Source of the DNA: Ampelocalamus luodianensis
Lineage: Eukaryota > Streptophyta > Magnoliopsida > Poales > Poaceae
NCBI GenBank assembly: GCA_036346255.1
Contig: CM070625.1
Span: 38,568,520-38,632,519 of the forward strand
Direction of reading: 5' to 3'
DNA: 64,000 nt
Below are positions 45,306-56,058 of this stretch, in pieces. The number at the start of each line of letters is the position of its first letter. Within the stretch, counting starts at the first letter, position 1. The notes beneath the pieces are model-generated. The model ran no database searches, was not told the origin of the DNA, and was given only the letters and a program-made list of their open reading frames with translations. The translations under genes and the position numbers were made by a program.

Positions 45306-48300
45306 ATGGCTAGGATTGTCTACGAGTGGTGAGTCGAGATGGATGATGCAAAGATGACCGCTCACGTGCATGCCGAGAAAGATCCCGAGGACTTCTCGTA
45401 AAGTGGATTGCGGCGAATGAGCGGCATTGGTGTCGGAGGCGAAGGCCAAATTCGGTTTTCGAGCGTCTTGTGAGTGCGGCCTCGATTGCTGCTCACCCCT
45501 TCCTCACACTCGTGCTCGAGCACTTCGGGGTGGAATTAGTGAACCTTGGTCCTAATTCCATCACAATGCTGATTGTGTTCGTGTACTTGTGTGAGGCCTA
45601 CCTGGGGATTCCGGCGGATCTCGAGCTTTTTCAGTATTACTACGAAATGGCTCGTCAAGCCGGGATTGCCAGTAGCTGTGGTCTGAAGCTCCACGATGGT
45701 AAGTCGAAAGAGTGCATTCAGATGTTTACCCAATCGTCATGGCCGGGGTGGAAGAAGAAATGGTTTTACTGGGAGGTTACCAAGGAAGATAACTTCTCAT
45801 TCACCGGAAAGGCCGCCGAGCGGTCTTCTTCCTAGGACTTGTCTCCCAGTAATCTCGACCGGATAGCCCCCTATATTCAAGCTGTCAAAGACTTGAAGTC
45901 GGAGGGGCTCACCGGTTGGCACGTGGTGAAGGACTTCATCACGCGCCGAATCAGCCCTTCGAAGGCACGAGTTCCTCCCATGTGGAGGTACTCGGGAAAG
46001 GACGACCCAACCAGGGATTACAAGGACGGTGAGTAGAAAAACTTACTCTTTTGGCTTTATCCTCGATTAATCCCGATTTAGTCTGCTAATTGTGCTATCC
46101 ATGCGTTCAGATCTTCTGCAGGCGGAGGTTGACGCGCGTGTCAGGCTCATCTGCGAGAAGTATCCGGCCAGCATGGTGGCTCCTCAAATCCTTGCGGCTT
46201 TGACCGTAGAAGAGAAAGAGGAGCGCCTAAAGGTAATCAAATGATTTTGTCTTTAGGCGTTTTGTTGTCGTAAATCGAGATACGACTAATAGGTTTGTCA
46301 TAGAAAATCTTACGACTAGTTACTGATCGTAGAAAAACTTACGACCGGACGTAATCGTAACAGGACTACGATTACACAATGTCGTAGAAACACTTACGAC
46401 TTTTGGGCTGGTCGTACTTACGACCAGCTACTGACCGTAGAAGAACTTACGTCCACTTTTCTTTTTCTGTTCCTTGACAGAAAGTAGGTATGGAGAACCG
46501 CCAAGATGAAGAGGAAGTCGATTTGGTGGTTATTGGGGCGACTGCGCAAACGGAGTCGGTGAAGTCCCCTCCAACCGAGAAACGTCGACTGGTAAAAGTC
46601 GGCGACAAGGGTTGTTCGAGTTCGGCTCCTCCTGCTTCTTTTGCTAAATTTGTCGTGGACATGGCTGCGGCGAAGAAGAAAGCAGAAGAAGAGGCCCTTG
46701 CCCTTAAGCGCAAGGTCCCCAAGGTTAAGGTACCCTTCTATTACGACAACAAGTCGTTCGCAGTTTCAGCTTTTCGTGGCTTCATAAGACAGCTAGAAAA
46801 GGAGAAATGGAAGAACTTCATGTCTTTGTGAAGAAACCATTTGCTCGGTGGGATCGAGGCAAAGGGAGCAGCGCTCTTAGGGTGGTCGAGACTGATCTCG
46901 ACCACCCGGGAAGTCGGGAGGAGGCGACTCCTATTGTCCCGAGTGCATCTCGACTAGCGGTGGTTGAGAAGAAGTCGAAGAAATCTTCCGTCGGGAAGGT
47001 TGCTCCCAAGTTACGGTTTGTTTTTTACGAGTTGACTTACTTCTGCGTTTTGTGATTTTAGCCCGACGTCTTCAGCCCCCAGGGATGCTCCCATGGAGAA
47101 TCCCGCTGTCACTCCTTCAGCTGGCGAGAGTGTGACTGCGGTAGTAGCTGAAGAGCCGACTACCATTCCCGCGGCGAAAGAAGTTGCGGCTGCTGAGGTC
47201 GCTACCACCGCTGTCGAAGTCGCTACGACAATCGAGGCTGTCGTAGAGACTGAAGAGGAGGCGACAGAGGCCTCGAGGGAGATACCGGAGGTTGGTGGCA
47301 GCGAGAGTGCCGACCGTCGTGCCGATAAGGAGGTTGTCGAGGACGTTCCTTCCGGCCCTCCAGGTGGTGTTCCCGTCATCAGTCGGAGGAAGAAGAGTAC
47401 TTCAACTTTGCTCGATTTCTTTGTACGACTCTATCGTAGGATCTTCTGCCTACCGATCTCGCGACCGAGTTCCACACCCCAGCAGCATTCCCAATTGTGG
47501 GGATGTTTTCGACAATAAACAACTCGAGGGGGTCATGTGGAAACGAGTCGAGGAGATGGATGGGCTGAAGGATCCATCACGAATAGTCTCCATGTTTGCT
47601 TGGTCAAACATGAACGTAAGTATTCATGGATACTCACTTACGGTTTTATCTCTTTCTCTTATCGTTTTTTCTCCCTTGTAGAGAGCCGTGGAGCAAGTCG
47701 CTATGATTTACGAATACAATCGACAACTTGTCAAACTTCGACAAGAGTAAGCAGTACTCTGCGAGCAAGCAAAGAGGTGGTGAGTAACTGATTCTCGTAA
47801 TTGTTCTGATTACTTATTCGGCACTCGTAGAGGGTTGTCGTAGAAAACTTACGACTTGGTACTAGTCGTAGAAAAACTTCGACTAGGGGTAGTCGTAGAA
47901 TAACTACGACTACCCATCGGCGTAGAAATACTTCGACCGCTTGTTTAAGTGTGTTCATGTCTTCCCTTTACCCTTTCAGGTTTAAGAGTGACGAAAAGAC
48001 CTTGGCTGATTCACTCGACTTTGAAAAAGCCAAGTCGAAAAAGCTAAGGGATAAAACCACCGACCTCCTAAAGAAACTTCAAGAGGCTAACTCTGCAACT
48101 CAGCGGTTGCAGGAAAAAATAAACAGTACGTGTGGCTACGACTGCTTTTGATCTTGATCTCTGTCTTCTTAACTCCTCATTCTTTTGCAGAAAAAGAAGT
48201 CAAAAATAAGGCCCTTCAGGCCGAGGTGGGGGTTCTCCGGACCGAGGTCCAGGAGAAGTCCTCAGTTGTCCGTGAAATCTCCCGCATCGCGAAGGAGAAA

Positions 48301-48859
48301 GATAAAGAAATTGAGAACTTGGGTTCCCAATTAGCTGGTAGGTAGAACTTTTACCTGCTATTGATTTGTGTTATCTTCTCATAGAATTGTTTCATCTAAT
48401 CAATCCTTACTCTTTCTAGATCGATTGATTGAAATAAAACAACTCCACGAGGCTTCGACTCATTCCCAGGAGGAGAGAAAATCAATGAAGATTAATCTTC
48501 AAGATAACATCTCACTTCTGAACAATGTACTCGATGGGCTTCGTGCTGGGAGGGTTGCTCCTCACGACGATACGATGGCTGCTCATACGAATGCCATTGG
48601 GGAACAGGTCGGTACTCTGCAAGAGTTGGTGTCTACTCTGAAGACCAACCAGAATGATTCGATAAGGGAAGCGGTCAGAGGAGCTGTGAGCTTTGTTTTA
48701 GCAAAACTCAAGGCCCGTGATCCTAACCTCAATCCTCATTCCGTTGAAGCCGACTTCGATTACACCGAATCTGAAGCAGGGAAGCTGATCGAAGAGATGC
48801 AGTCAGTTGGCGAGAAGTTCACAGAGGAGATGCAAATAGAATCTCCTTTAACAGAGTAG
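45306..48859 (+). CDS. Antisense multi-exon gene of element D (putative gypsy-type transposon domain, coiled coil)
   Basis: Plus strand, opposite to gag-pol. The first exon (ATG 45306, MARIVYEW, then a stop and frameshift) includes AAHPFLTLVLEHFGVELVNL and FTQSSWPGWKKKWFYWEV (45470-45835) and GLTGWHVVKDFITRRISPSK (45897-45960), the domain annotated in plants as 'putative gypsy type transposon'. Introns with GT...AG ends join coding parts in frame: 46029-46110, 46233-46480, 47616-47681, 47780-47979, 48126-48190 and 48338-48419. A 46-base interval at 47016-47061 is uncertain. The later exons are charged and heptad-like (KAKSKKLRDKTTDLLKKLQE), so a coiled coil is likely. It stops at 48857-48859. 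Antisense ORFs are known in Tat elements; their function is unknown. Confidence 0.75.
46233..46480 (+). promoter_or_regulatory. Intron 2 of the antisense gene, filled with the palindrome array
   Basis: Perfect GTCGTA-N8-TACGAC copies are at 46267-46286 and 46381-46400. One-mismatch copies are at 46297-46316 and 46326-46345. Longer palindromes are at 46351-46375 (GTAATCGTA / TACGATTAC) and 46407-46428 (GCTGGTCGTA, CT, TACGACCAGC). The GT at 46233 and AG at 46479-46480 join the coding frames exactly. Confidence 0.8.
47780..47979 (+). promoter_or_regulatory. Second intron with the palindrome array
   Basis: GTCGTA, seven bases, TACGAC is at 47837-47855, with damaged copies to 47945. The intron is bounded by GTGAGT and TTTCAG. 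Confidence 0.7.
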
Positions 48860-50199
48860 TCTTGTAATACATTCTTGTAAAGACAAGTCTTTTTGGTGGT
48901 GATGCATAAATATATGATCCTTTCTTTTTTCCTGCAAATTATCTCGTGGAGTAGTTAGTAACTCATAAGATAATAAAAAAGGAAAAAAATAATCAGACCA
49001 GATATGAGCGATTCCTCCTTTCTCCTTCATTTTCCCTGCGAATCATCTCGTAGAGTAGTTAGTAACTCGTAAGATGATAACTCGAAAAAACTAAGACTAA
49101 GAAATGAAGTCATGTTTATAACTTTATCCTAGCCCCCGACTACTTACTTAGTTTATTAGGAATAAACTAAGAAAATAGTAAAGAAAGGGTTCCTGAAAAC
49201 AGAGAGGTTTGTTCGACTTATAGTTCTCGAGTATCGACTATCTTGTACTAGTCGAAAGAGTGGAAACAGATCGATGCTAGGAAGTTCCCTCTAGTGGGGC
49301 AAGACCAACGTGCAGAGAAAAAAGGCTTCGACTAGGTGATGTTACCATCTCCGACCAAATTAATCAAATCAATAACGACAACTTGAGCAAAACAACATCT
49401 AGAGGACCTTAAGAATTCATTATTTGTTTCGTTTTCTGTGAAGTTGTCTGGCGACAAAAGTAGGAAGCGAGCGATGCTAGGAAGTTCCTTCTAGTGGGCA
49501 AGACCACGTGCAGAAAGGAGAAGCTTCAACTAGGTGTGTTTTTTCCTCCGGCCAGTAAAAATCAATCAAGTTAATTGAAAAGTAGTCGAACGCATCTCAA
49601 AAAGTGCACTCTTCTTAGATTATTTTTCAAAATAAATAAGCTAAGGTGACATGAATTTGATTAACAACTTTCGACCATGTTTCTGAGCCCAATAAGCTTT
49701 GTACTGGTTGTTATAGTAAAGAACAAAGCGACATTAGGAAGCTCCTTCCAACGGGCAGGACCACATGCAGAGAGGAGAGATTTCGACTAGATGTGTTGTC
49801 CTTTTTTCGACCAGTGTACAGGAGGAATGAGCATATAAAAAATGGTCGAAAATAAAAGCGAAATTAAAAAAAAGAGACAAAAAGATAGGAGAACTGATAC
49901 TTTATTATGCGTAGAAGCTTGTTACACATAAAATTTAAATGGCGGTCAATGTTCCAAGAGTTTGAGAGAACACGTGCGTCCTCCATTGCAAGTCGTGCCG
50001 ATCACAGACCGCGTTACTTTGACCACGATGTAAGGACCTTCCCACTTGGGAAAAGTTTGTTCGATTAGGCGGGATTGGATAAGCCTCAATACCAAGTCAC
50101 CTCTGGCGGTGCGAGTTGGACCTTCGATCGTAGTATCTGCGCGGGGCTTGTTGGTAGGCTGCGGAGCAGTTAAAGCTGGTCCCTCTTTTCCTCGGCGAG
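48860..50199. repeat. Non-coding spacer of element D with direct repeats
   Basis: It lies between the antisense gene end and the integrase end, with no coding frame. A phrase (GATGCTAGGAAGTTCC...AAGACC..CGTGCAGA...CTTC.ACTAG) occurs three times, starting at 49273, 49473 and about 49730. Another (ATCTCGT.GAGTAGTTAGTAA) occurs twice, near 48941 and 49044. The right part (49920-50199) should include the integrase C-terminus but is not readable in one frame. Confidence 0.7.
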
Positions 50200-51130
50200 T
50201 TAATCTCGTCGCTCGAAGTTGTTCTTGAATGGAGTCGTTAAACTTGTCAACCCGTCTTGATCGATCTTTAGTTCTGGCGGAAGCATAGCTTTGGCACCGA
50301 AAACTAAAAAGAAAGGTGTTTCTTCTGTAGCTCGGCTAGCTGTCGTACGAATTGCCCATAATACTGAATGTAATTCTTGTACCCAAGCCCCCGAGCGCTT
50401 GATAAGCTGATCGAAGACTCGGGTTTTGATTCCCTTCATTATCTGGCCATTCGCTCTTTGACGCCTGTTTGCTTTGGAGGTGGGCGACGAGCGTAACACA
50501 AGCGAGTTCCCAACTCGTCGCAAAATCTTGAAATTTTGCGCTTGTAAACTGTTGCCATTATGCGTGATAATTCGACTTGGTACTCCGAACCAAGTGATCA
50601 CGCATATCATCATGAACCGTTTTGCTGCTTACGTTGTTATCCTAGTCACAGGCTTAGCTTCTATCCATTTTGTAAATGTATCGATGGCCACAAAAAGGAA
50701 CTCAAAACCTCACGGAGCTGCAGGGTAGCGGTCCTAGGATATCAAGACCCAGTGCAAAAAGGCCAAGACAAAGGAATTGTTTGCAATGCACGAGTGGTTG
50801 GTGTATTTGCGGCTATGAAGCTGATCTGTACACACTTTTAACCACTCTTTGGCATCGTGAAGGCGTTGGCCAATAAAACCACACAAAAGGCTTTTCAGAC
50901 CAACGTTACGTAGGAAGCATGAGTTCCATGATCCCTCAGTGTATGTCGTGAAGGATTTTTAATCCTTCGCTCTCTGAATATATCGCATGAGTACCCTTGT
51001 ATTCCTCTTTTATAAAGGACACCTTCGACCAAAGTATACATTTTGGCCTTTTGGGATAATCGATGCGCTTCTAGATCGTCATCGGATGAAACCGTGCGAA
51101 GGTACTTGTAGATGGGTGTCATCCATGTAT
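50200..51130 (-). pseudogene. Element D integrase
   Basis: Minus strand. At 50895-51122 the region before the core reads KMYTLVEGVLYKRGIQGY. At about 50640-50700 the core begins with VAIDTFTKWIEAKPVTR, holding the first catalytic Asp. At 50540-50613 FGVPSRIITHNGN has His in place of the second catalytic Asp. The NGQIMKGIKTR block follows, but the expected catalytic Glu just before it is missing. SVLWAIRTTASRATEETPFF closes the core. Stops separate the parts. As written two of three catalytic acids are lost; sequence errors are possible. Confidence 0.82.
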
Positions 51131-51461
51131 CTTCATACTCTAGAGAATTTGTTTCTATAGGAGCGTCTCTAGTTCTTCGACTATAGACGACTTTTGAAGC
51201 TGTTCAGCTACCTTTCGGTACCAAAGATCGAAGAAGCTAGGCGAGCCGGTTGGTGCGAGAAATTATCCTTCGAGGATAAATTGTGCCTCAAAGCCCAAAA
51301 AGTGCTTTTCTAACTTTGAACTTCCGATAAGTGCGGGACATGGTCGGATTAGAATGCGGTACTCTTTTCGACTTGATTCATGACTAGTTGAGAGTCTCCT
51401 CTTATGAGTAGTCGTCGAATTGAGAGCGCTTTACGCGGCTCGTATACCGACTAGCAAACCT

Positions 51462-52910
51462 TCATACTCGCCACGTTATTAGTGGCTGAAAGTTTAATTG
51501 TATGGCGTACTTTAAGGTTTCTCCGTGGGAGATTCGGGACCACCCGACCCCGAGCCACTTATCGTAAGTGACTGTCAAAGTACATCGATCCCTTTGGTGC
51601 GTGGGAATCGTCTTGGGGATCTGAGCAGTTCGATTTGTCCACTCGGCGACAAAGTGCGCCAAGATCACGGATTTAACGGCGTTCGGGACCACGAAATGGA
51701 TGTCAAACACCCCAAGTTCAATGACCATTTTGCCATGCGTCTGTGTTTCCCTATTACGGAGGATCGCTTCCAGAAACTCGGATAGCACGGCTAGTTTGTG
51801 CTTTGAAAATAATGCATGATTTCCTCGAAGACATGAGGAGGGCATATAGAAGTTTTTGAGGAGGGCATATAGAAGTTTTTGAACCTGAGGGTAACGCTCC
51901 TTAGGTTCGTGTAAAACCTCACTAACGTAGTAGACTGGTCGTTGAATGTTCTCACGTTCTACGACCAGCACTGCGCTCACTGCCTGTGGCGTGGCAGCTA
52001 GGTAAATTAAGAGCGTCTCTCCTGGTTTCGGGGAAACCAGAACATGAGCACTCGTAAGATACCTCTTGACTTCATCGAAGGCTAGGTTAGCCTCTTCCGA
52101 CCACTCAAAGCCTTCATGTTTCCTTAGAAGTTTGAAGAAAGGCGGTCCTTTTTCCCCCAGACGTGCTATGAAACGACTTAACGCCGCCATGCATCCTGTG
52201 AGTTTCTGGACTTCTTTCTTCGTGGTCGGGGGGCGCATCTGAGTGATGGCTTTTATCTTTTCGGGATTTGCTTTGATTCCTCGTGCAAAGATCAGGAATC
52301 CAAGCAATTTTCCTGAAGAGACCCCGAACATACACTTCTCGGGATTAAGTTTCACGTGGTGTTTTATGAGGTTGTCGAAAGTCTCATGTAAGTCTGTGAT
52401 ATGGCTGAGTCGTTTGCTGCTTTTTACGACTAGATCATCAACGTAGGCTTCCAAGTTTTGGCCTAATTGAGGAGCAAAAGTCGTTTGCATCAAGCATTGA
52501 AAAAACTCGACATTTTTAAGCGAATGACATTTTGACATAGCAAAATAGCCCAAGCGGTGTAATAAATGCGGTCTTCTCCTCATCTTCTCAACACATCGAT
52601 CGGTGGTAACGAGCGCATCTAGAAAACTCAACATCTCACATTACGTAGTAGAGTCAACGGTGATCGATCACGAGTAAAGGGAAATCATCTTTTGGATAAG
52701 CTTTATTAAGATCGGTAAAGTCTCGCACATCGCCATTTGCGTTCGACTTTCTAACCATTCTGAGGTTGGCCAACCACTCGGGGTGGTTGACTTCTCTTAT
52801 GAAGCTTTGCTTTAAGCAACTTGTCCAGTCGACCTAATAGCATCTCGTCGATCGGGGCAAATCTCGTAACTTTTATTTCTGGTAGTTTATCGGTAGTAAA
52901 GCTAGCTCGT
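51462..52910 (-). pseudogene. Element D reverse transcriptase, RNase H and second RNase H-like segment
   Basis: Minus strand. Upstream of 52634, FIREVNHPEWLANLRMV and DFTDLNKAYPKDDFP (52700-52800) start RT. The long frame 51462-52634 holds YVDDLVVKSSKR with both catalytic Asp, LNPEKCMFGVSSGKLLGF, the RNase H connection (GETLLIYLAATPQAVSAVLV) and, near the end, DKWLGVGWSRISH with LKYAIQLNF. The last block resembles the extra RNase H that Tat elements carry between RNase H and integrase. The first 30 residues of this frame are shifted out of the true RT frame. It copies the element RNA into DNA. Confidence 0.88.
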
Positions 52911-53199
52911 GCTCGATCACTTCCCTAGGGACTCGAGCATGTCGGATGCTTGCCACGCGAAGACATCGGCGTTTGCACGGAGAAAGTGATGAGGCGTCTT
53001 CCTATTTGGGGTCAAAAGAATCCCCATTGCGAATAGTCTTGAGGGCTCCCAGCGTCGGAGGAACCTCTTTGACACAGTCGTTCGGTTTAGGTGCGACTTT
53101 GAAGCCGACTTGCTAGTCGAAGGCGACTTTCATCTCGAGTTGGTAGTTGTCCAACCATCTCGAGGAAGCGGCGATCGCGAGTGCGCCATCTTCTTGTCA

Positions 53200-53900
53200 C
53201 GATATATCGTGATCACTCCTTTGGGACTGGCATCTTAAGATATTGATACCCATAATGAGTAGCTATCAAGAATTTTGCCAAAGTAGGTCGTCAAGTATGG
53301 CATTGTATCGTCGTGTCGAAGTCGACCACATCAAAGAGACCTTCTGTCTGAAATTGCTTAGCGAGCCAAGCGTTAAAGGAAGAAAACTTGGCAAATTGGT
53401 TTGGCGAAGACCGATGCGATTCCATGAAATGAATATCGTACGACCTTACCTTTGTCACAGGGTACGCATCTCGTCCAGGTGCTCGGAAGCGGTATGTTTA
53501 GTGAGCTTCCACCATCAACTAAAACTCGATTAACTCAACAATTGTTGATGGTGGGTTCGACCACAATCGAAATCGACACGGTCTAGTCGAGGATCGGGCA
53601 ATCACCTTTCTCAAAAGTAATGGTGACTTGAGGCCACTTTGGTAATTTATTGACAAGAGAGTCGAGTGTGTTTACCTCACGTTCAATGACTTTCACCGTC
53701 TCCGCGGTCGTATCACAAGATCCCCATAGATGTGATCAATGGTGTGGTGTGGATCACAGGCGGCATCTCCTCATCATCCGAACTCATACGTCCACTTGTT
53801 TGGCCTACTGTTCAACGATGGAAGTGGCCCCTGCGAGTAATAGTCTTTGAGTTTCGTAGGAAAACTCGGCGATTCTGAGATCATGCCCTTCTTTTTATGA
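53200..53900 (-). pseudogene. Element D aspartic protease region
   Basis: On the minus strand, around 53490-53530, the sequence reads VDGGSSLNI, the active-site motif usual in Tat-lineage proteases (DGGS in place of DSGA). The surrounding frames are broken, and the limits are approximate. It would cleave Gag-Pol. Confidence 0.7.
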
Positions 53901-54256
53901 AAGGGACACCACTTGGGTTTGTCGTTTCTCGATCTTGGCGCTTACCTTTGCCTCGTCGGGATTTTGCTGAGGTTACGTGGCTCCTTGTAAGCTACGGCGG
54001 GACCTCCTTAGAACCGATAGCTGGAGATTTGTGTCTTTTGCCTTGTTCTTAGATTTCTAACCTTTTTATCCTTTTTCTTACCACTTTACGCCGCCTCACG
54101 AGGATGTTATCTTCCACGATCGATAGTATTGTTCCACTCATTTGCAAGATGCTCGCATATCTATCGACCATCTCAAAGAGTTAGCGACGGTGGCGGTGTG
54201 GATGTAAGCGATATCCTCTGTTATCATACGCTTGGACTCCACTGCGAAAGCCACGA
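53901..54256 (-). other. Gag-protease linker of element D
   Basis: It should contain the zinc knuckle and linker, but no clean knuckle is readable in any frame as written. Confidence 0.4.
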
Positions 54257-55987
54257 TCACGGATAGTCGAAATTTACGGAATAAATTTCGAACTGGTGGC
54301 GCTTGATGAATTGGCGTGGCGTTTCATGGTTGTTACGCACGATCCGGTGGTGCGAGTCATCCTCCTTTCCAGGGCGATTGTAAGTGCCCTGGAAATTTGC
54401 TAGCAAAAGATCACAAAGGTGTTGCCACGAGTAGATCGATTCGAATGGCTGGTTTAAAAGCCATGATCGTGCCAATCCTTCAAGCACAGTTGGAAGGTAA
54501 TTCGCCATGACATGCTCTCCTCCTCCTGCAGCTCGGATTGCTGTAGTATAAATCTGGAGGAACTCGATGGGATTCTGAGTTCCATCGAATTTCTCCATAT
54601 TAAATCGATCGGAAAGCGGCGGGCAAGCGAACTACTCGAAGGTCGGGTGAAAACGCCTGACACCCCGAGATAACCTCTTGCCTCCTTCTTTGCAGAAAAG
54701 AAGGGTTAATATCGCCGAGTGATCGTACTCGTTGATACCCAGCCACAGGAGGGCTGGACCTATGATAGGTCTCAACTTTATGAGGGAAATACTCCTCGTA
54801 ATCCGCTTGCCGTCGTGCATCCCGTCGTCGAAGTGGTGAAAGATCACCTCTCCTGGGGGCTTGTTGTGTCTTCCTCAGGTCAGGAGAACGACGTGAGTGA
54901 AGGTCATGCCGCCTTCCATGCGACGAGTCATCTGAACGGCTGGCAGAAGAAGGAGTCGTACTACTACGACTTCCTAGTTGTGGTCGACGAAGACGCTCGA
55001 GTTTGGCCATCGTGTTGCGAAGCCTTTTTGTGATCTCTTCTACAAAGAGATCATACCCTGGTGCTCGAGCGAGTTCTTGAGTCGGGTTTTCCAGCAAATC
55101 GTTGATACACTGGAGTTCTTGAGCTTCCTCCGACTGGAAATAAGCACGCTCAGGAAGGTTTTTCTGAGCCGCTATTTTCCTCCATCGGGCTGTCTCAGAA
55201 TGGCCTATTTCAGACCCCTGGGTTGGTTTTAATGGAGTGCAAGAATGTTGAGGATGTCCCACACGTTCATTAAAGTGTTCGTCTCGTTCGCCAGCAGTGG
55301 TGTCCTTGCCATTGCGACGAGGTGGTGTAGAGTATACCCGTCGGGAAGCATCGTCAATCCTTCTTCTGGGAGAACGATCCTTATTAGAGGGAAGGACAAA
55401 GACCTCCCTTCGATGACCTCCACTTGCGTTCGAGACCTCCTCACTTGAGGAGTAGTCGAGCGACACCATCTGGCTACTTGGAGTAAACCCTCTAAGTAGG
55501 GGAACTGCAGGTTATAACCGTCTCAGTCTGCGAGTGGGTCACGTGTCGGGGCGGTTGGAATTGGATGAGCAGCGTGTTCAATCCTCTTCCTCTGAAGTAC
55601 TCGGAGAGAGGACCATCGATGTCGATGGAGTTAGAATGATGGCTTCGAACTGTCTTGCTAAGTCGATCTGCCTTGGGGACTCGAACACTTGGAGGAAAAA
55701 CTCTCGTCGTGTTGCGAATTTGCCCCAATGCAGTCCTGCTGTTGGTCAAGTTGACCCTTGCCCCCCGAGGAAGTTGGTTCCTCAACTGGGCGTACTGTCG
55801 TGGGGGATAAGGATCCCTCCTCGACTTCGGTAGTGATATAGTCTTCGAGATCTGATAGAAGATCTCCAGAGGCGGCAACACCGTGAGAAGATTTGATACT
55901 CGGTTCATAGTCGAAACCGGCATCCATGTCGACGTCTGCGTAATCGGCAAAGTCGAAGCAATTCTCCTCGTTCCATACTCCTGCCAT
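54257..55987 (-). pseudogene. Element D Gag
   Basis: Minus strand. The likely start is the ATG at 55985-55987 (MAGVWNEENCFDFADYADVD), 71 bases inside the 5' LTR end. An acidic N-terminus is followed by a long charged, Arg/Ser-rich part (54600-55469, with ERAYFQSEEAQELQCINDLL). The capsid-like Retrotrans_gag domain is at 54257-54598 (MEKFDGTQNPIEFLQIYTTA, then YLPTVLEGLARSWL and SWQHLCDLLLANF). Frameshifts lie near 55480-55660 and 54600. It forms the particle and packages RNA. Confidence 0.85.
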
Positions 55988-56040
55988 GGTAGCATCAAAG
56001 ATAAAAGAAAGAAGTGTTGACAAGGAATTACCAGAAGATC

Positions 56041-56056
56041 CCCACGGTCGGCGCCA
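56041..56056 (-). other. Primer binding site of element D
   Basis: On the minus strand it reads TGGCGCCGACCGTGGG, two bases from the LTR end at 56059, in the form usual for Tat-lineage elements. Confidence 0.88.
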
Positions 56057-56058
56057 AC

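Noticed and set aside
44490..46460. Repeat array in element D considered as a CRISPR-like array
   Set aside because: Units are short palindromes with irregular spacing in a eukaryotic retrotransposon, with no leader or cas genes.
50046..50876. Plus-strand frames in the element D integrase region
   Set aside because: They are antisense shadows of the integrase core, which is clear on the minus strand.
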